From Clostridiales bacterium (GTDB taxonomy: Bacteria; Bacillota; Clostridia; Saccharofermentanales; Saccharofermentanaceae): 51,281 nt of DNA. This document shows positions 33,257 to 42,384 of this stretch, piece by piece; the first letter of the stretch is position 1, and each line of letters opens with the position of its first letter. A program made the translations under genes and the position numbers. The notes beneath the pieces are model-generated. The model was given only the letters and a program-made list of their open reading frames with translations, searched no databases and was not told the DNA's origin. The DNA lies in assembly GCA_017428155.1 (NCBI GenBank), contig JAFRRJ010000064.1, forward strand, positions 1 to 51,281, written 5' to 3'.

Positions 33257-33934
33257 TTAACCTTCAACATCAGGCCATCTGGCCGTTATATGCGGAGCTC
33301 TTTTCTTAAGCGTTTTAAGGAAGACTTTTACGTCGCTTCTTTCGAAAGCCATATACCCGTTTTGGGTCTTTCCGTCTTTAAGCACTACCCTGGCCGAATA
33401 CATATTTCTCATAATAGTTCTTGTGTATTCGCTGATATGATATCCGCGGTAAGCCTTCGGATTGACATACTGTCTCCTTATAGTGAAGTATTCGATATCG
33501 TCCAGTGCATATATGAATTCATAAGAAGCGATCAGGTAATCCTTTGTAAGGATCACGCAATTATCAGTTATTCCGTCCACAGCAGTGAAAACAAGAGCAT
33601 CTTTTGACGTGATCTGTGATATCAGCTCATCTTTGCCGTACTTATCCACTTTTGCCCGGAACCTGCCCGGAATGATAACTCTGGACCTGATGAATTTATA
33701 AACTTCTGCTGCATCAAAAACAACCATTACGGCGGTAAAAATGATCATCGCGAACAGATGATCAGCTTTGTTTATCGCCGCATCGACCAGTATAAGGATA
33801 GTACCGGCAGTCATGGCAGCAATAACGATAAAACCTTCTCTCCATTTGCGGTCAATCTCAAGCAGATCGCTGTCTTTCCTCTTTTTTGGAGATACAACCT
33901 GCTGTGCCTTTTCCGTGCTTAAGCTTCCTATCAA
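33257..33934 (-). CDS. membrane protein with C-terminal PH-like domain (hypothetical)
   Basis: A 225-residue protein with a charged cytoplasmic N-terminus, two transmembrane helices (about 35-55 and 60-80) and a ~140-residue soluble C-terminal part whose alternating strands (DNCVILTKDYLIASYEF, ARVVLKDGKTQNGYMAF) look like a bacterial PH-like fold. I do not recognise a named family. It starts with TTG overlapping the stop of a 40-residue gene (TTGA) with AAGGA 9 nt upstream, so the two are translationally coupled. Confidence 0.65.
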   Translation of the reverse strand: MIGSLSTEKAQQVVSPKKRKDSDLLEIDRKWREGFIVIAAMTAGTILILVDAAINKADHLFAMIIFTAVMVVFDAAEVYKFIRSRVIIPGRFRAKVDKYGKDELISQITSKDALVFTAVDGITDNCVILTKDYLIASYEFIYALDDIEYFTIRRQYVNPKAYRGYHISEYTRTIMRNMYSARVVLKDGKTQNGYMAFERSDVKVFLKTLKKRAPHITARWPDVEG

Positions 33935-34053
33935 GATTTCTTATCCTTTCCGGATTTCTCTTTTTTCTTAATCAAATCGTTAATACCGGACATTATCACA
34001 CAAACACTTAGTGCGATCAGCACTGCTCCGACTATCCAAAACATTGTATCCAT
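33931..34053 (-). CDS. 40-residue single-pass membrane protein
   Basis: A short gene: ATG at 34053, GGAGG 8 nt upstream, one transmembrane helix (FWIVGAVLIALSVCVIMSG, about residues 5-23) and a very basic C-terminus (KKKEKSGKDKK). It overlaps the start of the PH-like membrane protein, which suggests they form a complex. Good ribosome site, hydrophobic pattern and coupling make it a real gene despite its size. No function is known. Confidence 0.7.
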   Translation of the reverse strand: MDTMFWIVGAVLIALSVCVIMSGINDLIKKKEKSGKDKKS

Positions 34054-34231
34054 TCCTGTTTCCTCCCGCAAATAAAGCACGGTCACCTGTATGGAGCAAA
34101 AACCAAACTATCCTGATCAGCAATTCGCCATTAACCGTTCCGCCTGCTATACTTCTGCATCCCCAAAACAACACAAAATGGAAAATATCAAGCTTCGGAA
34201 AGCAACACATTCCATTAAACCCTTACGGTTA

Positions 34232-34260
34232 ATTGTAGGGAAATCTAACAGTTTTGTCTA
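34232..34260 (-). promoter_or_regulatory. Promoter for the small membrane-protein pair
   Basis: On the minus strand TAGACA (34260-34255), 17-bp spacer, TACAAT (34237-34232). The leader to the 34053 start would be about 170 nt; I see no gene in it. Confidence 0.5.
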
Positions 34261-34293
34261 TAATCTGACACGAATGTTTACAGTTTTACCGAA

Positions 34294-35061
34294 CTATTTT
34301 CCTTCGGGATAAAGGATCTTCATTGTCGGAAGTTCAGTTGATACCGTCTGCTCTCTGATCGCTGATACGGGCGTTATTGTACCGTCATTACTAAGACGGA
34401 CAGGGACACCCGATCTGTCGAATATGGCTTTAACATAATCTTTTACGGATCCTAACTTGTGCTCGAAAAGCATTCCGCCCATATCCCCGTCGTAGAAATA
34501 ATGGATATCGGACCCGGCCGTCATGGTCTGACCGAGTCTTATGCAGTATTCGTAAGCAAGAGCATTCATATTGGGAGAATTGGCCGCATTATAGACTTCG
34601 ATACCGTCACTGGCAGTGGGTGCGAGCTTGATATCCTCGTAATAATACCTTTCCCTGAAAGGATGAGCACAGACCATGGCACCGCCTGCTTCATGGATAG
34701 CATCAAGCAGTTCATGTCTTGTCATCCTCATTATGCATTCATTGTTTATGAGCCACTCTTTATCGATACCGTAGAGGAGATATTCGTCTTTCCAGAAGTT
34801 GATCTCAACTCCGAACATTACATTAAAATCTTTGCCCTCAGCAGCTTTTTTTGCTCTCTCATAACCGGAGCAATACATCTCCACCCGTTCCTTCCAGGGA
34901 AGATCTTCGGGCACACAGGTGTTGCCGTTAAAGAAATGATCCGTGATGATCATTCCGCTGTAACCCTTATCCATCATGTAAGAGATATAGTCTTCACCGT
35001 GAACCTTGCCGCATGCGCTTGCTTCACAGGTATGACTGTGTGTCTCGTATAGATAACCCAT
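34294..35061 (-). CDS. PHP-domain metal-dependent phosphoesterase
   Basis: A 255-residue PHP-superfamily hydrolase. Metal-binding motifs occur in the usual order: ETHSHTCEAS near the start (HxH), ITDHFFN (about residue 40), GVEINFW (Glu, about 80), VCAHPF (His, about 130) and GSDIHYF (DxH, about 195). Substrates of this group are nucleotide or sugar phosphates. The ATG at 35061 with AAGGA 8 nt upstream is chosen over an upstream start at 35106. It is downstream of the lipid operon on the same strand, separated by ~150 nt containing a gene remnant. Confidence 0.85.
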   Translation of the reverse strand: MGYLYETHSHTCEASACGKVHGEDYISYMMDKGYSGMIITDHFFNGNTCVPEDLPWKERVEMYCSGYERAKKAAEGKDFNVMFGVEINFWKDEYLLYGIDKEWLINNECIMRMTRHELLDAIHEAGGAMVCAHPFRERYYYEDIKLAPTASDGIEVYNAANSPNMNALAYEYCIRLGQTMTAGSDIHYFYDGDMGGMLFEHKLGSVKDYVKAIFDRSGVPVRLSNDGTITPVSAIREQTVSTELPTMKILYPEGK

Positions 35062-35112
35062 TGCTGCTGTCCTTGCTTTTTTTATCCCGAAAATGCTAGC
35101 ACTCACCTGAGC

Positions 35113-35193
35113 TCAAATCAAGACAGGGTTCAGCTTTGCTGCATATGTGACCTTCTTGGCTCTTATCAGAAAATCAACTGTTTCCTTTCCCAT
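35113..35193 (-). pseudogene. 26-codon remnant resembling a DUF5680-type N-terminus
   Basis: AAAGGG precedes an ATG that encodes MGKETVDFLIRAKKVTYAAK and then, after six more codons, a TGA. The opening resembles that of DUF5680-type proteins (FLxRAKKxTYAGKG...), as I recall them, and breaks off just where that family would continue. It is either a truncated remnant or a very small gene; truncation is more likely. Confidence 0.45.
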
Positions 35194-35210
35194 TCTTTTC
35201 CCTTTGTTTA

Positions 35211-36668
35211 TTATCCTTTGAGCAGTGCGCTTGAATCGATTACACTGAACTTTCTTATTTTCTCATACTTTGAAAGGTCCTCATTAACACTGTCGATTAC
35301 AGCCTGCCAGTCACCTTCGACATTTTCCTTTCCGTTCACGAAAATATCGCATGTGAGCATCTCATCCCTGATGTAAGCCTTAACCGATGAGATCCTCGGA
35401 TCTGCAGCTTTGACCTTCTCGCAGATACGCTTGGAGGAGACATTCTCGCCATTGATAAGAACGAGCATCGTATCCTTTCTTCCCTTGACATAGACCATGT
35501 TGCCGACGATCTTTCCAAGGTCACCGGTAAGAAAATATCCGTCCTTATCGAACGCCCTCTTTGTAGCTTCGGGATCATTCAGATAACCGTGGAAGATGTT
35601 GGGACCCTTGATCGCGAGCTCGCCTATGCCGTCCGCATCAGGATCTATTACCTTTGCATCGACATATTCCAAAAGTGTTCCGGCACTGTCCATATCGGTA
35701 ACGTCAGGATAGTCGATCGAGAAGCCGGAAGATGTCTCAGAAAGCGCATATGCGTTCATCGGGTTGATACCCTGATCTATGAATGCCTGACGGATATCGT
35801 AAGGAAGACATGAACCGCCGATAAAAAGATATCTCATCCTTCCGCCCAGCAGCATTTTAAGAGGGATATTCATTGCTTTTGCGCCTTCGCAGAACTTGAC
35901 ACATACGAGAGGCACTGCGCAGAATACCGTGGGCTTCACCATCATCATCTCCTGAGCCATATTCTTGATATCGCCTGTGAGATAGATACTGTAACCGAAT
36001 ACCAGTGAATAAAGGAAATTGAAGATTGAACCATAAGTGTGATTCAAAGGCAGGAACAGATAACATACATCGTTCGTATCGACACTGATCCTTCTTCCCA
36101 ATGCCTCATAGCTTGAATAGATATTCTTTACCGAGAGCATTACTGCCTTCGGGAAAGATGTGGAACCGCTTGTAAACACTATCTTAGCAGGCTTATCTTC
36201 ATCAACCGCTTCAAGCGCAAAAAGCTCTTTGCAGGCTGCTTTTCCTTCTTCAAGCATACTGTCAAACTCATCTTCAATGCAGATATATGTAACATCAGGA
36301 TGCTTGATCTTTACAGTGTCAACATTAGCCTTTACCGTCCTGCTGTAAAGAAGGCATGTTATCTCACATTTACCGATTGCATAATCAAGGTTGTCTCCCA
36401 TCCAGTCTTTGGAAAGGCCGACGCTTAACCCGACATAGTTCATTATCGCAACATCTGCTATCATCCATGCAATCGAGTTCGGGCTGTAGATACCGATGTT
36501 CTTACCCTTGTAACCGTTATTTACAAAGAAAGTTCCGAGATAATTCACCTTCTCTATGAACTCACCCATCGTGATGCCTTCATATTTGCCGTTCACCATC
36601 TCATGAAGATAAGGCAGATCCTTCCACTTCTCATAGTCTTCTCTTAAGAATCTCTCAAGTTCATTCAT
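35211..36668 (-). CDS. AMP-binding acyl-CoA ligase-like enzyme
   Basis: A 485-residue member of the ANL adenylating family (fatty-acyl-CoA or acyl-ACP ligase-like). Motifs seen are the phosphate loop FTSGSTSFPKAV (about residue 165), YALSETSSGF (about 300), YFLTGDLGKI (about 385) and the hinge GRKDTMLVLINGENVSS. The C-terminus ends ALLKG, so the usual A10 segment with the catalytic Lys is truncated or rests on that last Lys. It overlaps the GNAT-fold gene by ATGA and is the last gene of the lipid operon. It probably activates a fatty acid for attachment to a lipid or amine. Confidence 0.85.
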   Translation of the reverse strand: MNELERFLREDYEKWKDLPYLHEMVNGKYEGITMGEFIEKVNYLGTFFVNNGYKGKNIGIYSPNSIAWMIADVAIMNYVGLSVGLSKDWMGDNLDYAIGKCEITCLLYSRTVKANVDTVKIKHPDVTYICIEDEFDSMLEEGKAACKELFALEAVDEDKPAKIVFTSGSTSFPKAVMLSVKNIYSSYEALGRRISVDTNDVCYLFLPLNHTYGSIFNFLYSLVFGYSIYLTGDIKNMAQEMMMVKPTVFCAVPLVCVKFCEGAKAMNIPLKMLLGGRMRYLFIGGSCLPYDIRQAFIDQGINPMNAYALSETSSGFSIDYPDVTDMDSAGTLLEYVDAKVIDPDADGIGELAIKGPNIFHGYLNDPEATKRAFDKDGYFLTGDLGKIVGNMVYVKGRKDTMLVLINGENVSSKRICEKVKAADPRISSVKAYIRDEMLTCDIFVNGKENVEGDWQAVIDSVNEDLSKYEKIRKFSVIDSSALLKG

Positions 36669-37735
36669 CTTTCTATCTTCCTTTCCAAAAGAACATATTC
36701 ATATACATCCGTAATTTCTTTGGACGCGTATTTCTGATTGATCTTTCCGTCTCTTATCAAAGCACCGATGCTTGGAAGTCCCGTTACCATAAGTTCTTTC
36801 ATGATCGCGTATACAAGCGCCTTTCCCAAGCCCCTGTGCTGCTGGTCGACACCCATGTAGAGCATTACGTAGCGCTTCGGCTTCTTCTTTGTCATCAGTA
36901 TTTTTGCGATGTTTATAGGATTACCGGTGTGGTATACGAGATTGCCGTAATCCGGGATAGATACATAAAATCCAACCGCCTTGCCGTTATAGTATGCCAG
37001 CTTGGTCATGCTCATGTTCATTATCTGCTTATAGCTCATGAAGACTTCTCTGAAGTCCTCCTGCTTTACATTCTTGAAGATCGGGAAGTCACTGTAAAGG
37101 TCGGTAACCAGTCTGTATACATCATCGATGGCACTCGAAAACTCTTCTTCCTTCGGACTCCTGATCTCATAGCCGGCATCAAGGAACTCCTGGTAGCGTT
37201 CTTCGAATTTTGAATTCTCATACTCCTCACCGACACTTCTGAAGGCATTGGACACATAATGTTCAATGACTTCAAAACCATTGTCAGCGAACAGTTTCAG
37301 ATAGTAGTCCTTGTTGTAGGGCTCTCCGGTATAAGGAGTCTCAAACTTGTTGATCTTAAGCCTGTACTTGATCCAGAAGGACGCATCGACAGGACCCTGG
37401 ATCTTTGCAAAACCATTTTCGCTGCAATATGAATATGCGCTGTCAAATAAGAATTTAGCAGCTTCCTCGTTGTTTACGCATTCGAAGAAGCCGAGATATG
37501 CTGTCTCATCACCTTCATAGGATGTGATACAGAAACGTCCTTTAACGCTGCCCGTGTCATCGTATACAAGGAACTTTGCAAGTTTGAAATACTTGCTAAG
37601 GGGATGTTCACCCTTCAAGATTTTCTTCATCGAACCCGGATCTTCCATGTTGTCAGAAGGATCGTAGATCATCTCCGGAAGCTTTACAAAATCCTTGATG
37701 TAATTCTCTTCCAGATCAAACTTGACTAACTTCAT
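36665..37735 (-). CDS. GNAT-fold acyltransferase-like protein
   Basis: A 356-residue protein. The second half holds a GNAT fold with a CoA-loop-like segment QQHRGLGKALVYAIMKEL (about residues 300-317). The first half resembles a second, degenerate GNAT unit (AYLGFFECVNNEEAAKFLFD and KIQGPVDASFW). This two-unit form fits large acyltransferase-like proteins annotated as YghO-type. Its place between an acyl-CoA ligase and a dikinase, overlapping both by ATGA, suggests transfer of the activated acyl group. The substrate is unknown. Confidence 0.72.
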   Translation of the reverse strand: MKLVKFDLEENYIKDFVKLPEMIYDPSDNMEDPGSMKKILKGEHPLSKYFKLAKFLVYDDTGSVKGRFCITSYEGDETAYLGFFECVNNEEAAKFLFDSAYSYCSENGFAKIQGPVDASFWIKYRLKINKFETPYTGEPYNKDYYLKLFADNGFEVIEHYVSNAFRSVGEEYENSKFEERYQEFLDAGYEIRSPKEEEFSSAIDDVYRLVTDLYSDFPIFKNVKQEDFREVFMSYKQIMNMSMTKLAYYNGKAVGFYVSIPDYGNLVYHTGNPINIAKILMTKKKPKRYVMLYMGVDQQHRGLGKALVYAIMKELMVTGLPSIGALIRDGKINQKYASKEITDVYEYVLLERKIER

Positions 37736-40005
37736 GTATCGCCGCTCCTTTTAAGTATTTCTATCTTGCCCTTGTCGCCGTTCATCCTGATAAGATCGCC
37801 TGTACGGACAGTATCCATGAGATCTTTGACGCCGACTATCGAAGGTATGCCTATCTCTCTTGAGATGATCGCCGTGTGGGACAGCAATGAACCCTTCTCG
37901 GAGATCACGCCCTTTGCCTGTGTGAGGAGGAATACCCATCCGGGATCGGTCATCTTCGTGATAAGGATCTTATCCTTCACATCGCCAGTGTCATTGACAT
38001 CTGTAATTACCAACGCTTCACCTTCGCAGATGCCGCCTGAACACGGCACTCCGAAGAGCTCATTATCGTTAAGTTTCTTGTGATATGCATTAACATTAGC
38101 GTGACGCTTGTTAAAAGGACCTTCGGCAAAGATCAGTCTGGAATAAGGCGGGAGCTCACGGTAGAGTTTATACTGATCCTTGCGGTCTGATACAGTCTTT
38201 CTCATATCGCGGGGATCGGCTGCAAGCTCCAGTGCTTCATCGATCTTCATGTAGTAGATATCGTGAGCTTTCTCTATAAGTCCCTGCTCTTTATACTTAG
38301 CTCCGAGAGCGTCGATTATAAGTCTTACTATGCCGTAGATACGGCTCCTGTTAAGCCTTGAGATCTCGCGGTTGTAGATGCCCAGAGAAGCCTTCTTAAC
38401 ATATAACTCCGTAAGCGCATCATACTTATCTTCAGTATTCTTTCCCCTGTTAAAACTGTCCCATGTCTCCTTAAGACGGTCCATATCTTTCCTGTACTGG
38501 TTTATGCGCCAGTCCAAAAGCTCAGGGTTGCTCCTGAACGTTCTGCTCTCAAGCTTTAATTCCTCGAGATTACGGTCTCCGTATAGCCTTATATATTCTT
38601 TCTTGGAAGCATCGAATTCCTCCGGGCTCATCTCATTTTTCTGCAATGCAAGTCTTGTTATCTCGATAACGGGCTTCATGCTCTCGATGTCCGAGATGCC
38701 GCTGATATATGCGTTGATCTCCTTATCATCCTTACCGTATTTCTTCTTCAGCCTCGACTTCAAAAGCCCCGTGAAGATGAATGAATACATGTCGTTAAGA
38801 AGCGTTACGTCCCAGCAGTCGAAAAGCTTGACCTTCACGTCATTAAACAGTGCGGTAAGCTCTTCAGGTGACAAAGAAGGATCGAACTTACTGTAGAAAT
38901 CGTCGTTGATCACGATGAATTTCTCATTGAGTTTTCTCATGTTCTTCGGAACGGAACAGAGCTCATATACAGAGTTGAAATAAGTCGCTATCCTCATGAA
39001 GAATCCGATCTTAACACCATCATCGTTATAGCTCTTATTCCTGACACCCATCATCTCCTGCCATACCGGAATAATCTTTTTGCTCATCGGCAGGAATTTG
39101 ATGACCGTATACCAGTTGCTGATCTTATAGTAGACACGGCCGTTAACGTGTCCGGTCATGTTGAGGAAAACATCCTCATGCTTTGAGATTTCCTTATCAT
39201 TCTTGAGAACGCGGGCACTTAATCCTCTGAACACTCCGCTGTATACAAGGTCAACAAACGAAGTCGTAAGAGGTGATGATATTCCGGGATAGCTTTCCAC
39301 GATATTACTGTTATCCATAATGAGCGGATCGTCAGTCTTAAGAGTCGTAATCGGGCGTACCTGAAGGATAAAGACTTCACCGCCTTTTACCGCGAATTCG
39401 ATATCCAGGTATTCACCAAAGAGCTTCTTAATACCATCGGAAATACCGATCAGTTCGTCGATCTTTTCGGGTGACAGAAGATCCTCTTTGCCTTCGAAAT
39501 AACAGATCTTATCAGTGAGGTTATAGTAGTAGGATGTCGTATCTGTTTTGGACGATACGACACCTTCACCGAGGCCTCTTCCCACAGTGATAACGCTCTC
39601 ATTTAAGATGCCCTGGGGATTAGCGGTAAACAGCACGCCTGATACTTCTGAGTCGATCATGTCCTGAACGATTATGTTCATCCTGATATCGGTTATGCTG
39701 ATATTTTTCGATTCCGCATAAGCCTTGACGCTGTCACTGTTAAGCGAGCCGACGATCTCATTTATCTTGCCTGCAACTTCACCTTCAGGCACGTTGAGGA
39801 AAGTATCGAACTGTCCTGCAAAACTCTGGAATTCGCCGTCCTCGACATTGGCCGAGCTTCTTACGGAAAATAGCTTTCCTGATGAAGGCAGCTTTATCTC
39901 AAGGTCTTCTCTGACGGCTTCCTCATAAGGCACAACGGTAAATGCCGGAACATTAAATCCGTTGTCTCGTAGTTTTATAAGATTGTCGATCTTAGAACCG
40001 TACAT
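37732..40005 (-). CDS. rifampicin-phosphotransferase-like dikinase (copy 1), unknown substrate
   Basis: A 757-residue protein with an N-terminal ATP-grasp pyruvate/phosphate-dikinase ATP-binding domain (about 1-220: SVRSSANVEDGEFQSFAGQ, GVLFTANPQ, FILQVRPITT). A ~430-residue middle region of unknown substrate follows, and a C-terminal swivelling phospho-His domain with His710 in LLSHTAIISREIG. There is no PEP/pyruvate barrel, so this is not PEP synthase. The plan matches rifampicin phosphotransferase (ATP + alcohol + water to phospho-alcohol + AMP + Pi), but the genomic setting is a phospholipid operon, so a lipid or lipid-precursor alcohol is a better guess than an antibiotic. It starts 1 nt after the UbiA stop. 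Confidence 0.82.
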   Translation of the reverse strand: MYGSKIDNLIKLRDNGFNVPAFTVVPYEEAVREDLEIKLPSSGKLFSVRSSANVEDGEFQSFAGQFDTFLNVPEGEVAGKINEIVGSLNSDSVKAYAESKNISITDIRMNIIVQDMIDSEVSGVLFTANPQGILNESVITVGRGLGEGVVSSKTDTTSYYYNLTDKICYFEGKEDLLSPEKIDELIGISDGIKKLFGEYLDIEFAVKGGEVFILQVRPITTLKTDDPLIMDNSNIVESYPGISSPLTTSFVDLVYSGVFRGLSARVLKNDKEISKHEDVFLNMTGHVNGRVYYKISNWYTVIKFLPMSKKIIPVWQEMMGVRNKSYNDDGVKIGFFMRIATYFNSVYELCSVPKNMRKLNEKFIVINDDFYSKFDPSLSPEELTALFNDVKVKLFDCWDVTLLNDMYSFIFTGLLKSRLKKKYGKDDKEINAYISGISDIESMKPVIEITRLALQKNEMSPEEFDASKKEYIRLYGDRNLEELKLESRTFRSNPELLDWRINQYRKDMDRLKETWDSFNRGKNTEDKYDALTELYVKKASLGIYNREISRLNRSRIYGIVRLIIDALGAKYKEQGLIEKAHDIYYMKIDEALELAADPRDMRKTVSDRKDQYKLYRELPPYSRLIFAEGPFNKRHANVNAYHKKLNDNELFGVPCSGGICEGEALVITDVNDTGDVKDKILITKMTDPGWVFLLTQAKGVISEKGSLLSHTAIISREIGIPSIVGVKDLMDTVRTGDLIRMNGDKGKIEILKRSGDT

Positions 40006-40006
40006 A

Positions 40007-40915
40007 TCAGATCTTTCCGAATATTATGAAGCACACTATCGTAAGCAGCATCGTCGATTCCTGAAGATACGTGTAGAGTTCGACCTTTTCGACGATTACG
40101 AACCTTTCAGGATCTTTCATGAACTGGATGAACTTCCAGGTCATCCATGATACGAGAATGAACAGTACACCAACGGATATCTTATTGAGATTCCATACAA
40201 GGATGAAGTTCGTTATTATGTCAAGGATAGTAAGTATCAGTACAAACTTCGTGGAATCCTTGTAGCCGAAGAGCTTTGAATATGTCGTATATTCCGTCTC
40301 GTCCTTCGGTGCCCTGATCTTTCTTGACACCTCCCAGATGAGAGCAGGGAAATAAAGCGTCCACAGCGCCATTATATTCGTAAGAGAGAAGAACGGAAGC
40401 TGATACTTCTGGATCGTAAATGCGATGATGTAAAGGTTGATAAACGCCTGCACCGGATTATGCGTGATGAGCGCCAGAGGAAGGCTCGGCTGGATCTTCT
40501 TTTTCTTGAAGAACCACTTGCTCATGAGGTATCCGTAGATATAGAGGATCACGAAGAAGATCAGGTTTTCGCGCATGAACAAAACATTCAGGACAATAGC
40601 TATTACCTGAACTATTACGCATGCAGTCATGACGTCTTTCTTGAATACTCTTCCGCTGGGCAGAGGCCTTTCCGGGAAGAGTTTTTTATCTGTCTCGAAG
40701 TCTTTTAAGTCGTCAGCGATCCTGAGCCACAAAAGGAAAGCAAAGCACGTAAAAGCGCCAGTGGCTTCTGCAGGCCCCAGGTGAACTTCCTTCCATGTGA
40801 CGCCCATGTTCAAAAGAATTATGAAATGGATCTCCAGGAAAAGGATTATGCCCAGGATTATCCTCGGAATGATCGGGTAACGTTCCTTAAAATATATGTG
40901 AAGCCTCTTGATCAT
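40007..40915 (-). CDS. UbiA-superfamily membrane prenyltransferase-like protein
   Basis: A 302-residue membrane protein with about eight or nine helices. The first Asp-rich motif of UbiA enzymes is intact, RIADDLKDFETD (Asp68, 69, 72 and 76), followed by the expected LFPERPLPSGRV. The second motif, normally a YDxxD-type loop, reads WEVSRKIRAPKDE near residue 210, so divalent-metal binding there is changed. UbiA enzymes transfer prenyl chains to aromatics, hemes or glycerol phosphates. Next to CDP-lipid, PS and PE enzymes this recalls the archaeal lipid route, but no glycerol-1-phosphate or geranylgeranylglyceryl-phosphate enzyme is seen. The start overlaps the Psd stop (ATGA). Confidence 0.78.
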   Translation of the reverse strand: MIKRLHIYFKERYPIIPRIILGIILFLEIHFIILLNMGVTWKEVHLGPAEATGAFTCFAFLLWLRIADDLKDFETDKKLFPERPLPSGRVFKKDVMTACVIVQVIAIVLNVLFMRENLIFFVILYIYGYLMSKWFFKKKKIQPSLPLALITHNPVQAFINLYIIAFTIQKYQLPFFSLTNIMALWTLYFPALIWEVSRKIRAPKDETEYTTYSKLFGYKDSTKFVLILTILDIITNFILVWNLNKISVGVLFILVSWMTWKFIQFMKDPERFVIVEKVELYTYLQESTMLLTIVCFIIFGKI

Positions 40916-41766
40916 AATGCCGTACCTATCCTCTCTCCGTATCTGACTTTTGTCTCTATCCCTGAGACGCTTTGTTCCATTATATCTTCATCTATCTTTA
41001 TGTTATTCGCGAGTATTATTACTGTCGATCCGCCGGGTTCAAAATGACCTTTCTCCTGTCCCTTAGAGAAATCATCTGCCCCTTCATCCACGATCCTTCC
41101 GACGAGCATCGCACCGACTTCAATATATGCGATAATACCGAAGTTATCGGTCTTTAATATGCTTACACTTCTGGTATTCTCGTGATAGATCCTGTGATCT
41201 TTTGATATGGGACTTACAGTGTGGAGCTTGCCCTTGATCTGCTTGCGGGATATGACGCTTCCGCTGTCAGGGAAACAATATCTGTGGTAGTCATCAACAG
41301 TAAGCCTGAATACCATTGCTATTCCGTCTTTAAACTCCTGCGCATCGCCTGTTCCGCCAAGGATCTCATCAACTGTATATTCACGTCCCTTTATATTCAT
41401 TCCGGTATTGGAATCGATCTTATAGACAAGGAGCTTTGAATCGCACGGTGAGATAAAAGCTTTTGGATCCATATCCACAGGGCGTTTGCCGGGCTTGATC
41501 TTTCTTGTGAAAAAATCATTGAAAGACTCATATTCCTTATCTTCGTAATCACCCATGTCAATATTGTGATTTCTGATGAATTCCGGAATATCTTTGCAAG
41601 AGCTCTTTTTCGATTTCTTTTTTGCATAGATATCTGACACGAAGGACGACACGGCGATCCTCAGGAACAGACGGCCGAACGGATTGTTGTAAAGGAAATT
41701 CAGTTTCCCTGCTCCGAATTGCTCTATCTCTTCGTAAGATTCAGTCTGTCGGTCGTAGATTTTCAT
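40912..41766 (-). CDS. psd: phosphatidylserine decarboxylase proenzyme
   Basis: A 284-residue pyruvoyl enzyme that turns phosphatidylserine (or an ether analogue) into the ethanolamine lipid. The self-cleavage site GGST (Ser247) sits in HFEPGGSTVIILA. Upstream signatures SFNDFFTRKIKPGKRPVD and VDDYHRYCFPDSG are typical of type II decarboxylases. The N-terminal region is hydrophobic enough for membrane association. It follows pssA by 6 nt and overlaps the UbiA gene. Confidence 0.92.
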   Translation of the reverse strand: MKIYDRQTESYEEIEQFGAGKLNFLYNNPFGRLFLRIAVSSFVSDIYAKKKSKKSSCKDIPEFIRNHNIDMGDYEDKEYESFNDFFTRKIKPGKRPVDMDPKAFISPCDSKLLVYKIDSNTGMNIKGREYTVDEILGGTGDAQEFKDGIAMVFRLTVDDYHRYCFPDSGSVISRKQIKGKLHTVSPISKDHRIYHENTRSVSILKTDNFGIIAYIEVGAMLVGRIVDEGADDFSKGQEKGHFEPGGSTVIILANNIKIDEDIMEQSVSGIETKVRYGERIGTAL

Positions 41767-41772
41767 AGGCTT

Positions 41773-42384
41773 TCAGATAACTGCAAGATAAACAACTAAT
41801 AAAGCAATTGCCGCCAATCCGAATATTATGTACCAGAAGCCTGTAGGCTTCGGAACTTTTATCTTAAGGATCTCAAAAACGGAGATAAGAACTATAGCCG
41901 CTCTGTATATCCACATGAATACATCTCCTTCAAAAGGCAGGAACAAAAGATATACAAGAGGGAATATCAAAGCCGCATAAGTAACGGGCAGGCCGGTATA
42001 GTGCTTGACCGCCTTCTCGCTGTCAGCGGTATCGATATTGAAATATGCAAGTCTTGCTACGCCTGCCAGCGCGAAAAACATGAATATCACGATATCCCAT
42101 ACCTTCGTTAGTCCCATTGAAATGAAGATACATACAGGAAGGGCAACAAAACTCAATGTGTCGACGATCGAATCGAGTTCTATTCCGAACTTCTTCTCTT
42201 CTTCAGTACGCTTGCAGCGTCTTGCGACCATGCCGTCAAAAAGATCACAGACTCCCGCGACCATAAGACAGCACATTGCGTAATTGATCTTTCCGCATGT
42301 GAATGCGAGGACCATGCCAAGCACCGCGAAAAGCATGCCCGCATAAGTCAGGATCACCGATTTGTTCCACTTGCCTACGATCAT
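41773..42384 (-). CDS. pssA: CDP-diacylglycerol-serine O-phosphatidyltransferase
   Basis: A 203-residue integral membrane CDP-alcohol phosphatidyltransferase that joins serine to a CDP-lipid. The motif D-x2-DG-x2-AR...G-x3-D-x3-D is complete: Asp47, Asp50-Gly51, Ala54-Arg55, Gly67, Asp71, Asp75. About six helices span the protein. It overlaps the second dikinase gene (ATGA) and precedes psd, so PS is made and decarboxylated by neighbours. The same fold could use CDP-archaeol-like lipids; the diacyl or ether nature of the substrate is not decided by sequence. Confidence 0.88.
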   Translation of the reverse strand: MIVGKWNKSVILTYAGMLFAVLGMVLAFTCGKINYAMCCLMVAGVCDLFDGMVARRCKRTEEEKKFGIELDSIVDTLSFVALPVCIFISMGLTKVWDIVIFMFFALAGVARLAYFNIDTADSEKAVKHYTGLPVTYAALIFPLVYLLFLPFEGDVFMWIYRAAIVLISVFEILKIKVPKPTGFWYIIFGLAAIALLVVYLAVI

